64,000 bases of DNA from Talpa occidentalis (lineage: Eukaryota; Chordata; Mammalia; Eulipotyphla; Talpidae): positions 372,001 through 436,000 of the forward strand of contig NW_023604295.1 of the NCBI RefSeq assembly GCF_014898055.3, in the 5' to 3' direction. This document shows, in pieces, positions 1 to 12,471 of the stretch. Both the position numbers and the translations under genes were made by a program. Below the pieces are notes generated by a model. That model worked only from the letters and a program-made list of their open reading frames with translations. It did not search any database and was not told where the DNA came from. Each line of letters begins with the position of its first letter. Positions within the stretch are counted from its first letter, which is position 1.

Positions 1-3000
1 CTCAGTTAAGGGCACGTGAGGGTGCAGCGGGGTGCAGCAGGCGCTCAGGGTCCTTCCCAGGTCTCAGATGGGCCCTGGGGACACGGTCGCTGCACAGGGT
101 CTGGCACGCAAGCCCGCACCCCCGGCCCGGGGAGGACCCGCAGCCCTGCACCGGCCCACGGCCGAACCTACACGGAGCAGCGAGCCACACGGGGGCCGGG
201 GCCAGCTCTCCCAAGGGACGCAGACATGCAGGCAGCAGCTGAAACCCACCTCCGCGTCACGGGCATTCCCAGCGGCGCCGATGCAGCCAGCGTCGCCCTG
301 CGAGCGCCTCCCGCGGACACGGCGGCTGCGCCAGGAAGGGCCGTGCAGCCGGCCTTGCCTTCTGCTCTGTCTCGCGCGGGCAGGCAGCGGCCCGGACACC
401 CAGCAGGCAGGACACGCCCTGACGAGAGGCCTGCAGGCGGGCTCCCCACAGACACGACCTTTGACAGCACGGCTCACGCCAGACGCGCTTGGAACGGCCC
501 CCACGGCCACAGACCCCAGGGTCTGGGTCTCCACACTCCCCAGCGCGACCAGGCCCGCAGCCCACACTACACGGGTGGTGTCAGGGAGGCGCCCTGGTCC
601 CCTCCGGTGGGGCCTGTGCCCTGCGAGAGCAGTAACGGGGCACCTGGCTCTCCCAGACACGAGGCCGCAGCAGGCCGAGGGGCAGGGGCCGGAAAGGAGC
701 GGGCCGCAGGGCTGGGCGGGCAGCAACCAGCAGGCCAGGCCTCCACGGGGCTCGAGGGGCAGAGGTGCCAGGTTCCTGGCAGATGCCTCCAGGAGCAACT
801 GGGGGTGTTCTTTAATGAGGGGGTGACATAAAGACTCGGCAGAGAATAGAAACTCTCACTAAAGAGACGGATGCAAAGAGCTTCACAGAAACCGCAGATC
901 TGAAAATGCTGCAAGAGCGGAGGGTCAGCGGGGAGGGCTGGGCCGGCCGCCCAGGGCCGGGGCCTACGACCGCCCCAGACACAAAACTGAGGCAGCCACT
1001 GGGAGCACCCCAACTCTGGCAGAGGGCTAGCCCTGCATGTCAGGCAGTGGCGGGAGCGCCACGCAGGATAAGCCAACGGCGTCCACAGACGCTGGCCACG
1101 GCCGAGCCCGCAGCAGAGAGACCGGCCGCCCGGCAGCGGGAGAAGGTCCCGCGGGAGACACGCCTCAGGAGGGCCGGGGGTCAGACTCCAGGAGACGGCT
1201 GCGGGGGCTCTGGACAGAAACACAGCCTCGAGTGGGCCCCCAGATGGGGAGGGGGCGGGGGTGCAGGGGCAGTGGGGGGCACGGGAGGGGCGCGGGGGCG
1301 CTGGCTTCCTCCCAGCTCCTGGGTGCTCTAAGCTGAGCTAGATGGTTGGAGCAAAAATCACAGCACGGTCTGATGTGATTCTAATAGCAGGTGGAGAAAT
1401 TATTTAAAATAATCATAAACATAGCAGACGAATAAAAATTTCTACTTTCCTCACACTGGCGCCGTCTCAGCACCCGCACATTTCTAGGTTTCCCGCAGAC
1501 ACCTGAGCTCAGGCGGCGGGGCCGTCCGTCCCCCGGGTCTGGGTGCCGGTCAGCAGGTGCAGCTTAGTCCATTTTGGCCAGAACTGAAACCTCGCTCAGT
1601 CTGGATGGGTGAACCGGCAGGGCCGTGTCCACACAGTCCTGCTCGGTGAAGCCCTGATAAAATTTAGAAGAAGGTTCACATCAAGAGAATCCCGGCAAGA
1701 GACCCCGGCGCCGGGCTGGCAGGTCAGCGGGGGTTGGCAGTTCTCACCAAGGGTCCAGCTGTGGGCGAGGGCCAGGGCTGGGGACTCACAGCCTGGCTGC
1801 AGCCCGGGGACCACTTGGGGGAGAGTCTTAGTGGGAAGCAGAAAGTCAGGCCAGGTCCTGGCTGAAGGTCCTTCTGGGGTGTGGGAGCGGGTTCCCCACA
1901 CACCAGCCCTCAAGCCGCAGGAGCTGACGCGTGCGGTGGGCGCCCCACCCCGCAGGAAGCCCCTCCACTGGTCACAGGCCATGGCCCGCCTTGAGCAGCC
2001 CTAGACTGCCGAGGCCCGGGTGCCCCCGTCCGGCCTGCCCCCCTCGCCCCCGGTGACTGCTGCACAGCCTCCCTGCCCGGCCAGGACGGCCATCTGCATC
2101 TAGAGGGGCGTGGGCAGGGGCAGCAGGACCAGGGGATGGAACTCAGCCGCAGGCGGACTGGGCAGGAGGCGGGCGGGTGGGGCCTCCGCAGGGAGGAAGG
2201 GGGGGGCCACGCCAACATTGGTCTGGGCCGTTTGGGGTTTTGTTTTTACTGCGGGGAGGGGGGTGCTGAACCCTTAATTCCAGCCTTTATCACAACAAAG
2301 GGACACAGATGGCGACTTATGCCAAGGGGCAGAGGCTCAGGCAGGCACAAAGGGGAGGGTGCTGCCCCCACGAGAGCCAAGGGGCCGGGGCTGGCCGAGC
2401 CCCCAAACCGTGTTAGGGGAAAACAAGCCTGAGTAGTGACGCAGAGAAAGGTCGGGGTGGGGGACCCCGCCCAGACTGGAGATGCGCCCTGGCACCTGCC
2501 CCTCCGCCCGCACCCCTGTGCGGCAGGATGAGCCCAGCCCTGGCGCGGGCTGCACCGGAAATGTCCCCGGGGTGCTGGAACAGCCTCCCCGGCCGGTCGG
2601 GCGAAGCGGGGAGCCGGGGAGGCCACCCAGGGTCGGCAGGGCATGGCCCCTTATGGCAGCGCCCACCTCCCTTGCAGCACCCCTGCAACGCAGGGGTGCA
2701 ACTGACCGCAGGGAGGGCCCCAGAAACCGGCCGCACGGGCTGCGCAGCACAGGGGTGGGCCCCAAGCAGGGCTCCCACTCGGGCCCATGCCCAGGTCGGC
2801 GGCTCAAGAGAGACCGGCCAAAGGCTGGGGCGGCCTCCCTGTCTCCCCAGGAGCTGGGCCAGCCTGCATGGTGACATGGGCACCTTAGATTTGTGGGGTG
2901 GCAGCGGAGGGGCCCCCTTCCCAGGGACAGGGCTGGCTTCTCCTTCCTGCAAGGACGGGCCAGCCACCCCAGAGCATGAGCAGCAGGGCCTTGGCTGCCC

Positions 3001-4734
3001 AGGGTGGGCGGGGGGTGCCAGGGCCCAGGGTGGTGGCCACGCCGGGTCACCGAAGGGCCCAGAGCCAGTGGCCAGGACAGTGGGTGGGCGGCAGCCCGGG
3101 GAAGGTCTCTGGCCAGGCCTGTGCCTGGCCCGCCGCCTGCAGCCCCGGCTCCGCGAGCAGCGCTCCCACGGCCACCATCGTGGACGCCCAGCGTGCGGGC
3201 CAAGTGGGTCCCCCTGCGCCTTCATGCCCCGGGGCCCTGCAACACGGCGGCTGCGGAGCAGACACAAGCCTGCCCAGGGCCCGGGGAGCCGGCAGGGCCA
3301 GGCACGCAACCCACAGCGTCAGGCCCCGAATTTCAGTAAAAAACAGAAGCAAAGGCAACACGTGGCGCACCCAGAGGGTACACGAGAGCGAGCAGCCGCC
3401 CGCGCAGCAGCCACAGGCGCGGCGCCACGAGGGTCAACCCAGCGCCTCAGCCCCGAGGGCTGGAAATGGCGGCGGCAAAAGTCAATTCAGAGAAGAAAGC
3501 AGAGACGGGATGCGAAGGTGAGGGCGCGCAAAGGCCAAGTCCAGGCGGCGGCTGGAGCTCCAGCAGGTCCAGAGCGGAGGGGCCGGGACCTGAGGGCCGC
3601 GCCGAGGGCTGTGGGGGGGGGGTACAAACAAGAAGACGCCGCTGCTCGCTCAGACGGATGAAACGCTCCTTGGCCCGCAGCCCGAGTGACCCTGAAAACG
3701 AACAGAAGTAAAAGCTCCCGCCACGCCAGGAGCAGCCCAGCGAGCCCAGCGGCCGCACGCGTCCTCCACCGCCACGGCCTGGGACGCGCCCATGGGTGAC
3801 CCGGAGGCCGGAGGGGGCGGCCAGGGGCAGTGAGGGCTGCAGGGAGCGGGGCCACCTCCAGGGGCCACCCCCACCCTGAGGGCCAAGGGAGCCTGAGGCC
3901 CGACCTCCGGCGGCCCCATCCCCTCTGCCACCCTCAGCCCAGGAAGGGGGAGCGCAAGGCAGCCCTGGGCACTGGGGCCGGGCACCTGGGCCAGAGCAGC
4001 CTCGGGCAGTGGGCGTACTGGCCGAGGGCGCTGACCCCTCTCCAGGATGCCCGGGAGGTTTATTCCAGGACTCCAATCCCCTGATGGCCGTTAATCCCGA
4101 CAGGCCGGGCGGCTGTGTGTTTAATCCCTGCTGGACGGCGGCTGCTCTGCTGGGGGGGGGTGTGGGGGTGGGAGGCTGGGGGGCCGTGCTCAGCCCCAGC
4201 TCGGAGGCACCAGCACCTGCGGGCCTGACGCACCCGGCCTGGCCAGAGCAGGACCCGCTGCGGAAGGGCAGGGCCACGGAGACAGCCGCCCACGGCCGCG
4301 GGCTCCCGGGCAGTGTCAGCCTCGTCCCCTGCGCGTGGCTGGCCTTCGGGGGCCAGGGATGGGCGGGGAGGCAGGGGGCCCGGCGACTGTTGGGAGCCCC
4401 CAGGAGGTGGTGGAGGAAGGGCCCGTGGACGCAGCCGAGGCCGCTGCCCACCCCCTCCCCGTCTGCGCGGGAGCCGGGCCGCCGGTCACCCACCCCGGCC
4501 GCAGCCCCAGACACTCGGTATCAGTTTAAGCCTCAGATCAGCAGCTTTAAAATATTTGTAACAGCAACAGAATCCTTTCAAAAACCAGTGAGAAGAGCAG
4601 AACAACACGCGGAACAGACGCATGCGGCGCCGGGCAGGGGCGGGAGGTGCCGCCGAGGGCCGCAGAGGGACCCCGCCAGCCGCCCGGCCACACACAGGCG
4701 CACGGGCGCAAGGCACTGACTGGGCGCAGCTGGG
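1..4734. other. GC-rich stretch without a supported gene
   Basis: The sequence is uniformly G+C-rich. Open frames run on both strands, but their translations are proline/arginine/glycine/alanine-biased and show no domain, no signal peptide and no plausible exon with flanking splice sites. Three AT-richer patches interrupt it: 2225-2310, 1340-1445 (with AATAAAAATT-like tracts) and 4515-4610. The last two could be old repeat remnants or short conserved elements, and I cannot assign them. I see no RNA gene. Confidence 0.6.
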
Positions 4735-4945
4735 CCTCCACCCCGGCCCCCACCTCGGACCCCAGCCCCTGGCCGGTTCCTCGACCCCCCCCCCGCCCCA
4801 GACCCCTACCTGGCCCCCACCTCGGCATCCCCGGCCCCCAGCCCGGCTCCTCGACCCCACCCCGGCCCCTGGCCCCACTCGGTCCACTCTCACCCCAGAC
4901 CCCCTACCTGGCTCCCACTCGGCCCCCCAGCCCAGCGCTCGCCTC
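4735..4945. repeat. C-rich imperfect tandem repeat
   Basis: Three diverged units of roughly 55-60 bp carry the shared words CCCCAGCCC(C)TGGCC, CCTCGACCCC and CAGACCC(C)CTACCTGGC. The array is visible by eye as recurring CTCGACC and CTACCTGGC blocks. It is C-rich on this strand and has no coding signal. Unit boundaries are approximate. Confidence 0.55.
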
Positions 4946-7336
4946 TGGGTGGCTGCGTCCCTCCCTCAGGCCAGCTCCTGGGGAGCGCACAGCCACTGGG
5001 GCGTCTCCAGCCTCCGCCAGGGGTCCCTGCCGGCAGGACGCCCCGCTCACTCTCGGCCCCACAGGGGCCCTCCCTCCTGCGGACGTGGAGTCCACACCTC
5101 CCGGCTGCACTCGCGGGCGGACCCCAGGAAGGGCACATGGTGTCCCGGGAGGCCCACAGGGAGCCTCCCCGTGCTCCCCGGCCTCCGCTTCCGCCTGCCC
5201 CGCGGCCACTGGCGCTGGCGCCCGCTGGTGTGGTGCCCGGGCAGCCGGCACTGTGGTCAGCCCACAGGACACGCACTTGCTGGTGTCCTGCACAGAAGCC
5301 CTCTGAAGCGCGGCGGTGGGGTGGGGACCTGCCTCTCCGGAAAGCTCCCACCCTTGAGTGAGAGGGACCCCTCTCCCCAGGGCTGGAAAGCGGGGAGACC
5401 CCACCACTGCTGGGGCCGCGCTGTGCAGCACCGACATCGCACCCAGACGCGGCCGCGCCAGGGTCAGTCCCGCGGGAGGACTTGGGCAGAGCCCCCGCAT
5501 GCTGGGAAGCAGGTGAGACGTCGACCCCTGGAGACGAAGCGTCTGCAACAGGGCGAACCCCTGCACGCCCATGACCGCCCGGCGCTGTCCTGGAGCCGAG
5601 CCCCCAGCGGCCGGGCCGAGCCCATGCGGCACAGCCTGGGGCAGCTGCGACCCTGGCCCGTGGCCGAGGCCTCCCCGGGCGGCAGCGCAGAGGCCTCGCT
5701 CCTGAGGGGCAGCACCGGGCGCGCCTCCGGTGCGGCAGACCGGACGGCACTCGCAGACTGAACTCCCGCCCGCTCTGGCAGGACGGGCCCCCTGGCCTTC
5801 CGAGCCGCGGGTCACCTGCGGGGGAAGCCGGAAGCCTCGGAGCCGGCATGTAGCCCCCGCGGAGGCCGCGCCCTGGCCACCCACCCGCACACCGCGGCGA
5901 GGAGCCGGCCTCGAGCGCCACAGGGGACACTGTCACCGGGCAGAGCCCACCACCATGCTGCCCGGCCCCTCCCAGGCCTCCCGGCTCTGACCGCCTGCCC
6001 CGCACCCCGCCGGGCCAGGGCCTGCGGCTCCGTGGACGCAGCAGGGCCGGGGGGCGGCAGTCCCCGTGCTGGCCGGCGCCCTCACCTCAGACGCCGGGCT
6101 GCGGGGCGGCTGGTCGTGCGAGACAGATGGCGCCTCTCCCGGGAGCGAGCGCTGGGGCGGGGGGCAGGGCTCGCTCTAAGCCAGCTGCGCCCGATCCCCT
6201 GGCCCGGGCTGGGCACTCGTGACACGGCCGGCACGTGACCTCTCCCCTCCCGGGCTGTCGAGGGGGCACCGCGCGGACGCCTGTCACTTCCATGACTCCC
6301 TTCCCGCACGGCCGCCCGAGGCGCCCGCTGGAGCGGCTGAGCCCTGACAAGCGGGGCGGGCGCCCCAGGCCCAGGCTCACACGAGACGCCGGGCTCCGCC
6401 GCCTCCGCTGCACTGCGGCCGGCCCAGGAGGGTCTCGCCACGGCCGGGCCAGGGCCAGCCCCCTTCCTGCGCCGTCGGAGCCGGCGCAGCTCGCACTGGG
6501 CAGCGCAAGCGGGGTGGGGGCTGCGGCCGCGCGGGAGGCCCGCCCCAGAGCCTGCACCCTGCCCCAGGAGCTGAGCGGGGCTGGGGAGGGGGGCGGGCGG
6601 GTGGCACCCAGGACTGGTGAGCGGCTCCGTCCCGGGAGCAGCGGGAAGACAAGGCGGGCCCCGGGGCCGTCCCCGCGGACGGCAGAGGCCGGCTGGCCGA
6701 GAGGGCGGCGCCGCGAGCCCGAACCCCTGGCCCCAGCGGGGCTCTGCCATCTCCCTCCTCAGCAGAGCCAGGACCGAGCCCCGTGGAGGGTCTCCCTGCC
6801 GCCTGGCTCCCCTGGGCCCAGCACCCGCGTGCCCAGCTGGCAGGAGGCGCAGACTGTAGTGAGGGTGCTGCCCTCCACCGTCGTTAGTCGGCCCCCGGCG
6901 CCTGCGCTGGCTCCTCTTGTTTGCCTCATCGGGAGGCCCAGGGCCTGGGTCTTGGGAGAGGAGGGGGGAGGCGGGGGGGGGCAGGGAGGGCATGGGGCAG
7001 CGCAGAGGGCGGGGCAGGGGGCGGGGAGGCTGGAGGGGGGCCGGGGTGGAGGTTCCTTCGCAACACATGCTCCGGGGTGAGCCTGACTGGCCTTTCCTCG
7101 CGGCCGTGCGGCCAGGCCAGTGCGGAGAAGGGCCGGCAGCCACTCACCTTCCCCCATAGGCCGGGCCTGCCCTCAGCAGGTCCCCAGACGGGGCGTCTCA
7201 GCGCATCCCCCGACGGCAGCTCAGCAGCTGGTCCCGGGCGGGCGCCCCCACCTGGAACACAAACGCAGGCCCGTGAGCGCTGGTGCCGGCGGCGCAGAAC
7301 GTGAGCCCGTCCGCCTGCCCCACCCGGGCTCTGCGG
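4946..7336. other. GC/CpG-rich stretch, no supported gene
   Basis: CpG density rises between about 5800 and 7060, enough for CpG-island status by eye. I find no convincing TATA or CCAAT arrangement and no clear splice donor. Near 6955-7040 there is a G-rich run on this strand with many GGGG blocks and G-quadruplex potential. Open frames on both strands look compositional. A weak promoter cannot be excluded. Confidence 0.45.
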
Positions 7337-7645
7337 CCCCAGCAGCGGCTTTTTTGTTGTTGTTGTTTTAAATATTTATTTATTTATTTATTTACACAAG
7401 CACTGGGCACAGTCAGAAGCGCGGGAGGGTGAGAGAATTCACCAGAGCCAGAGCAGGGAGCAGAGCAGGCAGAAGGACCGAAGTACACTGCTGAGGGGAG
7501 CAGCGGGCGGCAGGAGAGGTCTGCGCGCCATGTGGGACCCTCGCTGGCAGCCGGGGATTGAACCGGCGCTGCAGAGGCCGCGGGCAGCTTCGCAACCCAG
7601 CGCTCAACCGCTGCGCCCCCGGGGAGGCCCCCCAGCAGCGGCTTT
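7337..7645 (-). mobile_element. tRNA-derived SINE with 16-bp target-site duplication
   Basis: This is a full-length copy in reverse orientation (body about 7353-7629). On the minus strand it has a tRNA-Glu-like head, a B-box-like GGTTCAATCCCC, a unique body, and a tail of (AAAT)n followed by a T-rich/A-rich end. The 16-bp duplication CCCCAGCAGCGGCTTT at 7337-7352 and 7630-7645 is perfect, so the insertion is young and was made by L1-type target-primed reverse transcription. It is one of about ten copies of the same family in this window. The copy is not expected to encode protein. Confidence 0.93.
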
Positions 7646-8404
7646 AGGGCGGTCGCGTGGGCCTGGTGGGCGGGCGCAGCCCTTGGCACCTGCGGCCTCA
7701 GCACCCCCCACACCCCAGCTGGAGGCACCGGGCGGCCGGCCGCGCCCTCTGTGCACGCACAGCCATGAGGTGTGTGCCTTTGAGGGCCAGTCTCCTGTGA
7801 CCGTCACACCCGACTACTGAGCCAGGAACACCCACGACGGGATGGGGCGGGGTAGAGGGTGCCACCAGCCTGGCCCGTGTCCAGTCGCCCTCACACAGAG
7901 CCCCCGAGCGCACACAGCCCACGGCACCCAGCGGGCAGAGCTGAGACCCTGGCCAGCACAAGACTGGACAGGAAGCGGCCGAGGGGCTCACGCCGGGGGG
8001 TCAGGGCCCAGGCCCGAGGGGCCACAAGGGCAGAAGAAGGGCCAGCAAGCAGGGTCAGAGTCACCCATCCTCAGGGAAGCCGGCCCCGGCCCAGGCGCCC
8101 CGTCCTCGCTGGTGACCAAGGCCTGGTGGCAGCGGGACACCAATAGAAGCCAGCTGGGGCCACGGCAGGCCCGCCCGGCGCAGCAGCCAGCACGCGGGCA
8201 GCTCCCCACGCACCCACAGGTCCTGCAACACGCTAGGGCACCCACTGACCACGCACTGTCGCCCTGACTGACCCGTCGTCCTGACTGACCGCAGCCACAC
8301 TGGAACGGGCATGCAGGGCATGGCCTCTCCCTTCTCAGCATCTGTGCCAGCGGGCAGCCACCAGGGGCCCCTCCCCCCTCCCAACACAGGCCTTCATATG
8401 GCCC
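7646..8404. other. GC-rich stretch, nothing assigned
   Basis: Unique-looking GC-rich sequence follows the SINE. I see no repeat family, RNA gene or supported exon. A short direct repeat of CTGACTGACC occurs near 8265-8292. Open frames here are compositional. Confidence 0.5.
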
Positions 8405-8532
8405 ACGCGAGCTCTCACAGGCGCACACACACAGGTGCACACAAGTGCACACAGGCACACACAGGCGCACACAGGCACACACTAGCACACACAGGCACAC
8501 AGGTGCACACACAGGAGCACACAAACAGGTGA
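8405..8532. repeat. CA-rich simple/minisatellite tract
   Basis: Repeated variants of GCACACA(C)AGG and GTGCACAC are interspersed without a strict period. Every frame across it translates to biased peptide, so the open frames here are artefacts. It is probably a length-variable locus. Confidence 0.85.
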
Positions 8533-8981
8533 ACACAGCACACTGCTCCGTGGTGCTGGGGCCTGTTCCCCATGGAGCCCCCTGGCGGGAAGGCCATGCC
8601 AAGGCCGGGGTGCGGCCAGGGCCGCTGCGGACAGACAGTAGGGTGTGAACAGAGGGGCTGGAACCCACAACCGCACCAGGACCCCGCCAGCCCCACCGGG
8701 CCCCAGGCAGGGCCTGCAGAAGCAGCCGGGCCCTCCCGTGTCAGTGTGGCCGACGGAGCAGATGCCCGCGGAGGGCGGTGTAGGAAGGCCGAGAGCACTT
8801 CACGGCAGGGTCCCCGCAGACGTACCTGGTCCAGGGACAGCAGGGACGGGTCACAGGGACGGCAGCGCCTAGACGGCCTCCCGGACAAGGGCCCCACCCG
8901 TGTCTGCTCCCCATGTCCACACCCAGCCAGTGTGAGACACCATCACACGTCCCCACACCCACAGGGGCTCCCGCCGCGCTC
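8533..8981. other. GC-rich stretch, nothing assigned
   Basis: No gene or repeat family is recognised between the CA-rich tract and the duplicated element. No splice-flanked open frame is evident. Confidence 0.45.
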
Positions 8982-9172
8982 CTCCCTCCAGCCCGCCCGT
9001 CGGGGGGGGGGTGAGAAACTGTCCCAGCGAGAGGGGCCGCGGGGGACTGACCAGAAGATCCCGACGGGGCCCGGGGAGACCGGGACCTCCCCACACACGG
9101 GCTCGGGGCTCCCAGTGCAGCCAGCGGGCCTGGGGACACAGCCGACCCGCTGCGGCTGCCGGCCTGGGGGCT
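8982..9172 (+). repeat. Duplicated element, copy A (inverted partner near 54404-54594)
   Basis: About 180 bp here matches the reverse complement of 54404-54594 with only a handful of mismatches and small C-run indels. The homology fades into diverging C/G runs at the outer edge near 8982 and ends near 9172 at CCTGGGGGCTGATG. No terminal inverted repeats or target-site duplications are obvious. Translated on matching strands, the two copies give the same biased peptide, which reflects nucleotide identity and not necessarily coding. It could be an unrecognised low-copy repeat, part of a retrovirus-like element, or a small duplication. Confidence 0.8.
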
Positions 9173-9316
9173 GATGTGGGGGGCCTGCAAGGGTGGGGCC
9201 GAGGGCCCGGGGCTGGTGCACGGACGCGGGTGACGGGGTGCAGGGAGGTGGGGAGCGTGCTCTAAGTCTTTGTGTAGACCTAAAATTGTCCTAAAGTCTA
9301 TTTTTAAAAACCTATT
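9173..9316 (+). mobile_element. L1 3'-end fragment (GC-drifted)
   Basis: The segment ends with a characteristic L1 3' UTR pattern: a C/G-shifted run followed by CTAAAATTGTCCTAAAGTC and TATTTTTAAAAA. This corresponds to the terminal region of older mammalian L1 subfamilies (CTGCTCTAAAAAATAAAGTC-like). The upstream part is strongly drifted toward G+C, so the 5' limit is uncertain. It is non-autonomous and decayed. Confidence 0.6.
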
Positions 9317-11950
9317 TCCAACAAAACATACGGACAGATGAGCTGACGACGCATGTGCCACATCGACTCCAGAAACGCAGGCAGAGGCGCCCGGGACGGC
9401 CAGCACAGCCACTCCCCACCCAGTGCTGGTCTGTGGGGCGTCGGCCACCCCAGCACCCCCACCCAGATCACCTGGCCACCCGCAGGCCCTGCACCTCCCT
9501 GAGCTGCCGTCCAGGAGGTCACAGCGTTTTGACTGCAGAGGGGTGGCTGCCCCAACTGACCTGCGGATGGACGGACACCCAGGGGTGCGGACATGCCCAG
9601 CAGCGCCTCCGGGCCACACCCCTCTGCTGGCCAGTCGTCTGTCCCTGCACTGCTCTCACCATGAGGCCAGGCTCCCGGCGCGGTCAGTGGGGGCCTGGCC
9701 CGGTCAGCCCAGTGGCACCCCTGCCTGCCCTCGGGCACACTGACGAGGACGATGCCCAGGATGGCCGCCACACGCTGCCTGCCCTCCCAGACCTGAGAGA
9801 GCCTGTGACCAGTGCCCCCCCCCCCAGCCGGTCCTCCAGCACCCGCGCCCTCCCGGGTCCTCTGCACAGGGACCTGCCGGTCCACGGCCGAGGGGCCCAG
9901 GCATGGACCAGGCCGGTCCTCCAGCCCCCAGGCGCTGCCCGCCGGAGCCCTCGGCCTCCTGCCAGCTCGGGGGCGACTTAGAAAATGCCCTCTACGGAGA
10001 GGTTCTGCTTTAAAACGCGTAGGGCCGCTGGGGCAGCCTGGACAGCCGGCGGCCGGCCCCAAACGCGGCTCCCAGTGGCCCGCAGGACGCCGTGGCCCTT
10101 CCCGGAGCACCCGTGGGTCTGGGCCGGCTCACGCGGCGCCTCTCCCGGCGCTCCAAGGGCCCAGGGCCACAGGCTCCCGCAAGAGCCGGCGAGGCGGCCG
10201 GTGCCCACCGGGGGGCAGCAGAGCTCCGTGCTCGGCTCTGCAGCCGGCCACCCACTCCCCTGAGGCCGCGGGGGCAGGGCCAGGGCCGGCGGTGCGCCAT
10301 GATGGGGGCCAGCCCCAGCCCGGCCACGCGGGTCCTGGCGGCGTGGGTCCGACGGCGCGCCCCACCGCACCCCACCGCGCCCCGCCCAGGCTGCGCACCC
10401 GCAGGCGCCAGGACCCCGGCGGGAGGCCCGTCCCCGCCTCAGCTGGGCTGACGCCCCAGAGCTCAGCCCCGGCCCGACCCGGCCAGCCTTGGACGCAGCT
10501 GCCCGCAGCCCCCGGCGGGGGCCGCAGCCTCGGAGGGCGCAGACAGGCTGGCACTTGGGACGGCCAGACCGGCGGTCAGCGGCCCCGCCCGGTGCCCGGC
10601 TCGCCCGCTGCCCGGCCGGCGCCCGCGTGGTGGGGCGGCCGAGGCCAGAGCTGACCGGCTCGCAAATCGGGGCGTCTGTGGCGGAGGGGGTCGGGGGGCT
10701 GTGCCTCTGGGCGCGCCCTCCCCTGATCCCCGGCTTCCGGCCTGGTTCCCAGAGGCCGCGGGCCAGGGGCCAGAAGCCTGCTGAGGTCACCCGGTCCAGC
10801 CTGGCCCCCGCGGCGTCCGCCAGCCCTGGGACAGCAAGGCTGGACCCGGCACATCTGGGCACCCCCGGCCTGCAGACTCCTGCCCAGGCCGCGAGGCTCT
10901 GGCCGGGACCCAGCGTTTGTGGGGTCGCCGGGCCTCGGTGGCCTGGGCCGGGCGGGGACCTCGCTTGAGGTGACTGCCCGCCCGTGACCCCGGCTGGGGG
11001 TGCTGCGATGGGCCCCCCAGCCCCAGCACCGGGGCTGAGCCCATGACTCAGCTGTGCTCAGCCTCGGCTCCTCTTTCTAAATCGGGAAGAGAAAATACCC
11101 ACCTTTCAGCGAGAGGCAAGCACGCTGTAATTTGCCAAGCGCCACGCCAGCGGGCACGCCAGCCCGTTCCCAGGATGGCTCCCGCGAAGGCAGGAGACAG
11201 AAGGCGCGGGCGAGGGGCACATCTGCGCGTGGCCCAGCCTGTGGACACTCCCTGGGGCAGGGCCCGCGGGGGGACCCGCTGGGCCCAGCATCCAGGCAGT
11301 AGCCCCATCGAGGCAAAGGGGCAGCGTCGTGTGCCAGGTCCTCCACGACCCAGCGCCACCGGAGGCCCCCCAGGCCGGGCAGCAGGACGAGGGGCAGCCC
11401 TAGTGACCGCTGGGGCTGACTCTTGCCCCCCACCCCGGGGTCCAGCTCGCAGTGTGGGGCCCGGCCCCTCTTTTCAGGGCCCCTGCCTCCCCTCCAAGTT
11501 CTTGGAGGACTCACCCCAGGCCCCGCCTGGGTCCCGGGGCCCCGGGAGGCCGGGGCCAGCGACCTGCTGCAGCCACGACCACTGCCCGCGGCTGGAGGTG
11601 CTGCGGGGGAGGCGAGCAGGGGCAGCGCTGCCCTGCGGGGACCCCAGCGGGGCCCTCCTCTTGCCAGCCGCAGCTCCGGCAGGTGTCACGGGACACCCTC
11701 GGGGCGGGGCAGGCCGGCCGGGAAGGGCCGAGGGAGGATGGAGCCGCTGGGCACTGACCCTGGGCTCGGGGCACCCGCGGACGCAGCCGGGTCGCCGACC
11801 GCCCCGCGCTCCGCCGCGGGTGGACGGCAGAGGCGTCCCGCGGCCGTGGGTCGGCGCCCGGCTCGGGCACCACCGCAGCTGACGGGTCAGCAGACGCGGC
11901 CCCACGAGCCCGTCACTGGGCCAGCCTGGGGCCGGCTGGGCGGCCTGGTG
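9317..11950. other. GC/CpG-rich stretch, no supported gene
   Basis: The sequence is GC-rich throughout, with high CpG density from about 10000 onward. A short AT-richer patch at 11070-11145 includes TCTAAATCGGGAAGAGAAAATA. Long frames on both strands are low-complexity. I see no recognisable domain and no promoter arrangement that I would defend. Confidence 0.45.
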
Positions 11951-12118
11951 GGGCCAGCCCTGTGGCCCCGCCCCGGCCCCGCCCACGGCCCCCCGCTCCG
12001 CCCACGGCCCGGCCCGGCCCCGCCCACGGCCCCACCCACGGCCCCCGCTCCGCCCCCGCCCCGCCCACGGCCCCGCCCCGGCCCCGCCCCGCCCCGCCCC
12101 GCCCGCCCCCGCCCCGGG
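11951..12118. repeat. GC-box-rich short tandem repeat
   Basis: CCCACGGCCCCGCCC and CGCTCCGCCC words recur irregularly about every 15-30 bp. Each contains a reverse-strand GC box (GGGCGGGG-like) that could bind Sp/KLF factors. The tract lies inside a CpG-rich domain. It is probably a decayed or variable minisatellite. Confidence 0.65.
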
Positions 12119-12471
12119 ACTCCGCTGGGGCGGGAGGGGCACCCGGGCGCGGGCGGGGCCGGCTCCTCCCGCAGCGGCAGGTGCACGAGCCGCCGCAGGT
12201 GCCAGGGCCGCGGGGGGGGGGGAGTGGGGGGGTGCGGGGGGCGACACCCCGTCTCCCGCAGGGCGGCCCAGCCCAGGCCCCGACAAGGGCAGCAGCGGGT
12301 CGCGCCGCGGTCACCGCCCCGTCTCCCGCCCGGGCCCGTCCGCTGGCGGCCCGCGAGCCCCGGGCCGGGCGTCCACCCCGACGGCGGCCCCGGCCGAGGG
12401 GAGGCCCAGCTCCGCGGGGCCCGGCCGCCGGCCTCGGACTCGCCCGGCACCGCAGCCCGCCCGGCGGCCCG

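Noticed and set aside
7353..7629. Possible tRNA gene because of A- and B-box sequences
   Set aside because: The tRNA-like head is part of a SINE with an AAAT tail and target-site duplication. It lacks a foldable anticodon arm. The same applies to the other SINE copies.
8982..9172. Coding exon shared between two loci, because translations of both copies match
   Set aside because: Peptide identity follows from nucleotide identity, including at third codon positions. No splice sites or synonymous bias are visible.
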